A program made the translations under genes and the position numbers. The notes below the pieces were generated by a model, which saw only the letters and a program-made list of their open reading frames with translations, was not told the DNA's origin and made no database searches. A stretch of 64,000 nucleotides of DNA from Planctomycetota bacterium (GTDB lineage: Bacteria; Planctomycetota; UBA1135), in the NCBI GenBank assembly GCA_021776925.1, contig JAJFFB010000127.1, forward strand, positions 48,681 through 112,680. Direction: 5' to 3'. This document shows positions 59,164 to 64,000 of the stretch, one piece after another; within the stretch, counting starts at the first letter, position 1, and each line of letters begins with the position of its first letter.

Positions 59164-60944
59164 CCGCATCAGAATCAAAGGACGCGGCAGATCCCGCAAT
59201 CAGTGGGGTTCCGTTGGTGATCGGAGTCACTGGGCACCGCGATCTGGTGCCGGAGCAGACCGGCCGCATTCAGAGCGCGGTGGTGAAGATTCTGGAGCAG
59301 CTTGCCGAGGATTATCCCAACACTCCTCTGCTCCTGCTCACTCCGCTTGCCGAAGGGGCCGACCGGCTCGCTGCCGAGGCCACCTTGGAGTGGAACCGCC
59401 AGCGCCGGGAAGCTGGCAGATCCACGGTCCGGATCGCGGCTCCTCTGCCATTGCCCCTCGAGGCCTATCGAGTCGACTTCGAGCAGGAAGATTCTGAAAC
59501 TGAATTCCAACGCCTTCTCGATCACCCAGACGTTGAGTCATTTTTGCTGGAGTCGGCAACTCCACCGTCGGTCCAAGATCTGATCCAGTCGCCCGAGCTG
59601 CGCACCCAGGCTTATGACCACCTGGCCCATTTTCTGGCGCGCAACTGCCACGTTCTGATCGCCATGTGGGAAGGGAACCACCCCGAAAAAAGCTCCCTGA
59701 CCGGTGGCACCGAAGACGTCGTCAACCGCTTTCTCCACGGAGTCGCCGCCAACCCTTCTTCGGCGGACGATCCCTTGGACCCACCGGACGGTTTGCTGCT
59801 GGTCGATCTCCGCGTCGCCCGCCAACGCCATGCCTCGCCCCCGGAATTCGCCTGGCAAGGAACCCCCTGCGGAGAAAACCACACCGAGATCCTGCGCCAG
59901 ATCAATACCTTCAACGTCGACGTACAAGAATCCGGCCAGCTGGGTGCTGCCCAAAAGCAGTCCCGCGAGTGGCTGCTGCCGGCCAAGGTACAGGAAGAAT
60001 ACAAGACCAGGCTTGAAGACTACCTGTCCGTATTCGGCATGGCCGACGCCCTCTCCATCCACCGCTTCCAGCGCGCGTGGTTCCGCTACGTCGGTCTGCT
60101 CGTCGTACTCCCCTTTGTTGCCATCGTCTGCTTCGAGGCATATTGCCACCTTTTCCCGGGCACCCACCCATTGCTCGCGTCTTACCTTGCCGTTTTTGGC
60201 GCGGCCGCCTGCGCCTACGTCATCGCCGACAAGAAGCGGTTTGAAAACAAGTACCTGGTCTACCGTTCCTTGGCCGAGTCCCTGCGCGTACAGGTTGCCA
60301 TGTGCCTCGCCGGAGAATGCCAGTCGGTCGGGCGATTCTATGACCGCATGCACCGCCGTGACATCGAGTGGGTGCGTCAGGCTCTGAAAGGCGTTCATGT
60401 GCGACAACTGATTCGCCGAGGCAAGGCGCAAGGGGCGGGCATCGAGCAGCTGCGTCTGACGATTGAACACTGGGTCGTGGACCAAAAAAAATGGATGAAG
60501 AAGCGGTCTTTGGAACTTGCACCCAAGCACGTGCGCTACCGAACGGGATCCCGCTTCCTCGTTGGCCTCAGCATCGGCCTTTCGATCGTGCTGTTGTTCT
60601 TCGGTTTCCGTGAGTCCGCGGCTGAGTCGATCCCCAGCCACTCTCTGGAACATGCTGCGATCGTCCTGATCGTCCTCTTGCTCGCCGCGGCTGCGATCAC
60701 CCACGAGTTCACCCGGCGCATGGGGCACGCGGCCCTCGCCCAGCGCTACCATGCGATGAGCGATCTCTTCACTCGCGCTGAAGTTCGCATCCAAGCCATT
60801 TTGGACCAGGAGCATTCAGGTCCAAATGAACAGATGGAACAAGCGCGCAGCATCCTGCAATCCCTTGCCCGCGAAGCACTCAGCGAAAACGTGGGCTGGC
60901 TCCTCTTCCGCCGTGACCACCCCCTCGAAATCCATACTCCCTGA
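59160..60944 (+). CDS. SLOG-domain protein with four-helix SLATT-like membrane region
   Basis: 594 residues. Residues 15-200 show a SLOG/Rossmann nucleotide-sensor fold: VPLVIGVTGHRDLVPE and LLLLTPLAEGADRLAAE. Four membrane helices lie at about 309-330, 337-356, 465-484 and 496-514. The loop between pairs contains KYLVYRSLAESLRVQ, typical of SLATT proteins, which are predicted pore-forming effectors in nucleotide-signal conflict systems. Expected role: bind a TIR-made nucleotide and permeabilise the membrane. That is inference from families. Overlaps the TIR gene by four bases. Confidence 0.8.
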   Translation: MTASESKDAADPAISGVPLVIGVTGHRDLVPEQTGRIQSAVVKILEQLAEDYPNTPLLLLTPLAEGADRLAAEATLEWNRQRREAGRSTVRIAAPLPLPLEAYRVDFEQEDSETEFQRLLDHPDVESFLLESATPPSVQDLIQSPELRTQAYDHLAHFLARNCHVLIAMWEGNHPEKSSLTGGTEDVVNRFLHGVAANPSSADDPLDPPDGLLLVDLRVARQRHASPPEFAWQGTPCGENHTEILRQINTFNVDVQESGQLGAAQKQSREWLLPAKVQEEYKTRLEDYLSVFGMADALSIHRFQRAWFRYVGLLVVLPFVAIVCFEAYCHLFPGTHPLLASYLAVFGAAACAYVIADKKRFENKYLVYRSLAESLRVQVAMCLAGECQSVGRFYDRMHRRDIEWVRQALKGVHVRQLIRRGKAQGAGIEQLRLTIEHWVVDQKKWMKKRSLELAPKHVRYRTGSRFLVGLSIGLSIVLLFFGFRESAAESIPSHSLEHAAIVLIVLLLAAAAITHEFTRRMGHAALAQRYHAMSDLFTRAEVRIQAILDQEHSGPNEQMEQARSILQSLAREALSENVGWLLFRRDHPLEIHTP

Positions 60945-60963
60945 GCACGAGGACCCGACTGCG

Positions 60964-63552
60964 ATGGACCTGGCCACGGCACGCCCCGTCCACGTCCTCG
61001 TCGTCGGTGACGTTTTGCGCCATCACCGGATCTACCGGGGTCACCGGAGCACGCCGGACATGGTCGACAGACCACCTTCGCGCGCCCGCCTGAGCCTCGG
61101 CGGTGCGCCGATGTTGGCCGACCTCCTGCAAGGCGCCCTGTCCGGCGCCGCAAACGCTCGCGTCGAAACCCCGTTAGAGGCCAGCAGCGAAGCCTTGAAT
61201 CCCGCGCTGCCGACCTGTTTTTCCGAGTGGCGGGCCACCGCGACGGAAGCTGGCGAGAGCGAAGGGGTATGGCGCCTGGACCGGGTTCTTGGCTTTGACG
61301 ACTGCGATCTCGATCGCTGTGTCCTCCCGCCATTGATTGCTGGGGAAGCTCCGACCCTGACCGTTTTGCAGGACCGTGGCTGGTCCTTCCGACACGGCCG
61401 CTGCCAGCAGGCCTGGCCCGCATGGCTGCGCGATTCTGACGCCGAGCTGCCAGAGTTCCTCGTCTTCGAACACGCTGGTCCGCTGGCGCAGGGCGACTTG
61501 TGGCGCCAAGTTCTGGCGCGCGCCGCCGATCGCACCGTGGTCCTGACTTCGATCGAAGACGTGCGTCACGAATCGGTGCGCGTTTCGATCGCCTCCTCGT
61601 GGGAACGCACCGCCACCGAACTGGTGCAGGAGCTGCTGGAAAATCCCGCCTTGAACCCATTGCTCGCTTGCCGCGCGGTGGTCATCGGCCTGGGGTACGC
61701 CGGCGCGCTGGTGGTGGCGCGCAACGGCTCCGAGTTGCAGGCGCGCCTGGTCTACGACCCTGGAACGCAGTGCGGAGAATGGAGCCCCGCCACGGATTCG
61801 GTGGCCCAGGTTCCGATGCGTGCTCTTAGCGGAGGAGTGGCCGCGTGCATGGCACGGATTGTGGCGAATCCTTCGGCCAAGGAGCGAGGCCGGGCCTGGA
61901 TTCCTGATTCCCTGTGCGCCATGGTGCGGTCTGGACTCGGTGCGATGCGGGCAGAGTTCCTGCTCGGCCACGGGCCTGCCAGCGAGGCGCCACAATACCC
62001 TGTCGCGCGAATCGCCGCCGCGATGCAGGATGATCACGACTGCTTCGCCATCGCCCCGGTACCGCTCGAGCCCCCCCCGCCGACCTGCGCCTCGCCGTGG
62101 ACCTTGCTGGCGGCTTCGGCCGGCGCGCTCGACGCACCCTTGTACGGCTTGGGCATGCGCACCGCGCTGCAAGGCCGCCAGGCCCTCACTCAAGTGCCCG
62201 GCGAATCTTTCGGCAAGCTGTTCACGGTCGACCGCCAGGAAATCGAGAGCCTGCGCACCATTCGTCAGCTGATCCGCGACTACGCCGGCTCGGGCGCGCA
62301 ATCCAAGCCGTTGTCGTTGGCGGTCTTCGGCCCTCCGGGCTGCGGCAAGTCGTTCAGCGTGAAACAGATCGCGCGCGATGCCATGGGGAAACAGGGCGCA
62401 TTCCTCGAATTCAACCTGTCCCAGTTCCACGGGCCTGCCGACCTGATCGGCGCCTTCCACCAGGTGCGCGACGAGGTGCTCAAGGGCGGCGTGCCGCTGG
62501 TGTTCTGGGACGAATTCGATTCGCGTGGCCATAAGTGGCTGCAGTATCTGTTGGCGCCGATGCAGGACGGCGCCTTCCAAGAAGGTCCCCTCACCCACCG
62601 CATCGGCAAGTGCGTTTTTGTCTTCGCCGGCGGAACCAGTTTTGATTTTCAGAATTTCGGCCCGGCTCCAGACAGCCCGGACGCCGCTGAATTCCGTCGT
62701 CTCAAGGGGCCGGATTTTCGCAGCCGCATCTCCGGATACCTCAACGTGCTCGGCCCCAACCGACGCTGCACGCGTGCGCCCGGCCAGGAAGAATGGGAAC
62801 CGTGCCCGGAGGACACCTGCTTCCCGGTGCGCCGTGCGATTTTGTTGCGCAATCTTCTCGGCCTGCACGGCAACGACCCGCTCGACATCGACCTCGGCCT
62901 GTTGCAGGCTCTGCTCGAGATCCGCAGCTTCGAACACGGCATTCGCTCGATGGAAAAGATCCTCTCTGCGGTACGCCGCAAAAGTCCTGGACCGCGCCTG
63001 GAACGGTCGGCCATTCCGGATCAGGAGGAACTGGCGCTTTACCTCGACGCCGACGAATTCATGTCCATCGTGCGCCGCGATCTGCACTATCAGCAGGTGG
63101 CGGAGAAAATCGCTCCGGCGATTCACGCTTTTTACAACGCCCACGTCGGTGAAGCCTCACAGCAGACTCCTTACGTGATGCCCTTCGAAGAACTGCCGGC
63201 TGACATCCAAGAAGACAATCGCGCCGCCGCCCGCCGCATCCCCGAAGTCCTCAGCCTGGTCGGCCTGGAACTGGTCGCCGACCCGGAGAGTCGCGGCAGC
63301 GATCCGGCCTGCCTGCAGCAGATTCAGGACAACCTCGAAGTGTTGGCCGAGGCCGAGCACGACGGCTGGATGCTTGCTCGCAGGCGCAACGGCTGGCGTG
63401 CCGGGCCGCGCGACAACGACAACAAGATCCACCCCCTGCTGGTGCCTTATGTGCAGCTTCCCAACGAGGAACAGGACAAGGATCGCGACGGCGTCCTGAC
63501 CTACGCCGCCAAGGTGGAGCCGGCCGGCTTCCGCATCGCGGCCAAGACCTAG
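60964..63552 (+). CDS. AAA ATPase with C-terminal RyR domain
   Basis: 862 residues from ATG 60964, with GAGGA about ten bases upstream. Residues 1-400 are of unknown family; HVLVVGDVLRHHRIYRG and GGAPML faintly recall PfkB-like sugar kinases. The AAA core has Walker A GPPGCGKS (456-463), Walker B LVFWDEFD (512-519) and a VFVFAGGTS sensor strand. Residues about 790-862 match the RyR domain: LAEAEHDGWMLARRRNGW, KIHPLLVPY, DKDRDGVLTYAAKVEPAGF. RyR modules are predicted nucleotide-ligand sensors in phage-defence loci. Fourth gene of the TIR operon. Confidence 0.82.
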   Translation: MDLATARPVHVLVVGDVLRHHRIYRGHRSTPDMVDRPPSRARLSLGGAPMLADLLQGALSGAANARVETPLEASSEALNPALPTCFSEWRATATEAGESEGVWRLDRVLGFDDCDLDRCVLPPLIAGEAPTLTVLQDRGWSFRHGRCQQAWPAWLRDSDAELPEFLVFEHAGPLAQGDLWRQVLARAADRTVVLTSIEDVRHESVRVSIASSWERTATELVQELLENPALNPLLACRAVVIGLGYAGALVVARNGSELQARLVYDPGTQCGEWSPATDSVAQVPMRALSGGVAACMARIVANPSAKERGRAWIPDSLCAMVRSGLGAMRAEFLLGHGPASEAPQYPVARIAAAMQDDHDCFAIAPVPLEPPPPTCASPWTLLAASAGALDAPLYGLGMRTALQGRQALTQVPGESFGKLFTVDRQEIESLRTIRQLIRDYAGSGAQSKPLSLAVFGPPGCGKSFSVKQIARDAMGKQGAFLEFNLSQFHGPADLIGAFHQVRDEVLKGGVPLVFWDEFDSRGHKWLQYLLAPMQDGAFQEGPLTHRIGKCVFVFAGGTSFDFQNFGPAPDSPDAAEFRRLKGPDFRSRISGYLNVLGPNRRCTRAPGQEEWEPCPEDTCFPVRRAILLRNLLGLHGNDPLDIDLGLLQALLEIRSFEHGIRSMEKILSAVRRKSPGPRLERSAIPDQEELALYLDADEFMSIVRRDLHYQQVAEKIAPAIHAFYNAHVGEASQQTPYVMPFEELPADIQEDNRAAARRIPEVLSLVGLELVADPESRGSDPACLQQIQDNLEVLAEAEHDGWMLARRRNGWRAGPRDNDNKIHPLLVPYVQLPNEEQDKDRDGVLTYAAKVEPAGFRIAAKT

Positions 63553-63556
63553 ACCC

Positions 63557-63871
63557 TTACCAGGGTGCCACCACCGCCCGACCGGGAGCGGCGAGGTACT
63601 TCTCGATCCGGCGGCGGGTTGCCGGTGAGGTTCGTTCCGGCAAGGCCTCCATCGAAAAACTCGCGACTTGCTCGATCTCGCAGTCGCGCGTGGGCTCTCG
63701 CTGGAATTGTCGGCTGGCAAAGATCGTGATGTGATCCGATTTTCCTTCGTGGCAACTGTGATAGAGGCCGTGCAATTGCAATTCCTGCACGCTCGCCCCC
63801 ACTTCTTCCATGGCCTCACGGCGGGCCGCCTGCTCGAAACTTCCGCCGCGCTTGACAGCCCGTGGACAAAG
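63557..63871 (-). pseudogene. NUDIX hydrolase, 5' part broken
   Basis: The frame open from 63871 to the TAA at 63557 includes a complete-looking NUDIX box, GGSFEQAARREAMEEVGA, and a tail ending GRAVVAPW. It opens just after a TGA (63874-63872). The missing upstream strand seems to lie in another frame (GRVLLTPQ ... NDFVHG ending near 63860), which would join to VKRGGSF by a one-base shift. Either a disrupted gene or a sequencing indel near 63858. No family substrate can be assigned. Confidence 0.5.
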
Positions 63872-64000
63872 TCATTCCGCGCCTCGCCGGCGCTTTCGCC
63901 TACCTGCGGCGTCAGCAGAACCCGCCCCTATCCACGGATAGGGGCCGAACCCGCTTCCTTGCCGGAAGACGAAACCACTCGCCAAGCCACGAAAGCACTT

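Noticed and set aside
63872-63874. A third selenocysteine UGA in the NUDIX remnant
   Set aside because: No Cys is expected there in NUDIX proteins (Trp is more usual), and the better upstream strand lies in another frame, pointing to a frameshift.

Overview
The window is GC-rich and densely packed, with many 1-4 base stop/start overlaps. It suggests a free-living bacterium, most plausibly a planctomycete or relative. That assignment is inference, from an ECF sigma factor next to a Ser/Thr kinase-FGE-like receptor (40 kb), several large secreted FG-GAP/SBBP proteins with short beta-rich C-terminal domains, DUF1801/DUF4920/DUF3179 genes and the general gene style. No rRNA, tRNA, CRISPR array or insertion sequence was seen.

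Layout. 0-16.8 kb is mostly housekeeping: a DHH phosphoesterase running off the left edge, a TIM-barrel isomerase, a secreted Cys-rich repeat protein, purB-vanZ-nadC, ruvC, ispD-ispF, an MsbA-like ABC exporter, two parvulin-like secreted proteins, a queuosine-precursor transporter, an exonuclease-WYL fusion and a NYN protein. 16.8-21.5 kb is a hydantoinase/oxoprolinase A-B pair with a Tat-exported asparaginase.

21.6-30.4 kb is an arsenic and selenium island. An ArsC-type phosphatase is followed by a seven-gene minus-strand operon: DUF3179, DUF547, arsM, arsS, TVP38, MerA-like oxidoreductase, glycosyltransferase. A divergent pair encodes an AhpD-like protein and a CofC-like transferase. Both the DUF3179 gene and the AhpD-like gene are interrupted by one in-frame UGA exactly where the family has a redox Cys. 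Each UGA is followed at the right distance by a perfect hairpin with the same CGUGU loop, which is the signature of bacterial selenocysteine insertion (UxxC and CxxU motifs). Together they read as an arsenosugar-type pathway with selenoprotein partners.

30.4-43.3 kb holds an ECF sigma/anti-sigma pair, yigZ, mtnP, truD, rluA, hpt, cysE, an HD-GYP response regulator, an FG-GAP protein and a sigma/kinase pair. 43.4-54.6 kb has membrane and PepSY proteins, a palindrome-rich divergent control region, a 16-heme cytochrome c with an NHL propeller, secreted surface proteins, an EndoIII-like protein and an esterase.

54.6-63.6 kb is a four-gene operon that looks like an immune or conflict system: TIR-NACHT-TPR, TIR plus an unknown domain, SLOG plus four-TM SLATT-like, and AAA ATPase-RyR. 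It combines two predicted NAD-consuming TIR enzymes with a predicted nucleotide-sensing membrane effector and a RyR-domain ATPase. I regard it as the best candidate for an undescribed system. The right edge is a damaged NUDIX gene.

A window-scale oddity: every homopolymer of seven or more that I found among G/C runs is poly-C on the + strand, whichever way the genes point.
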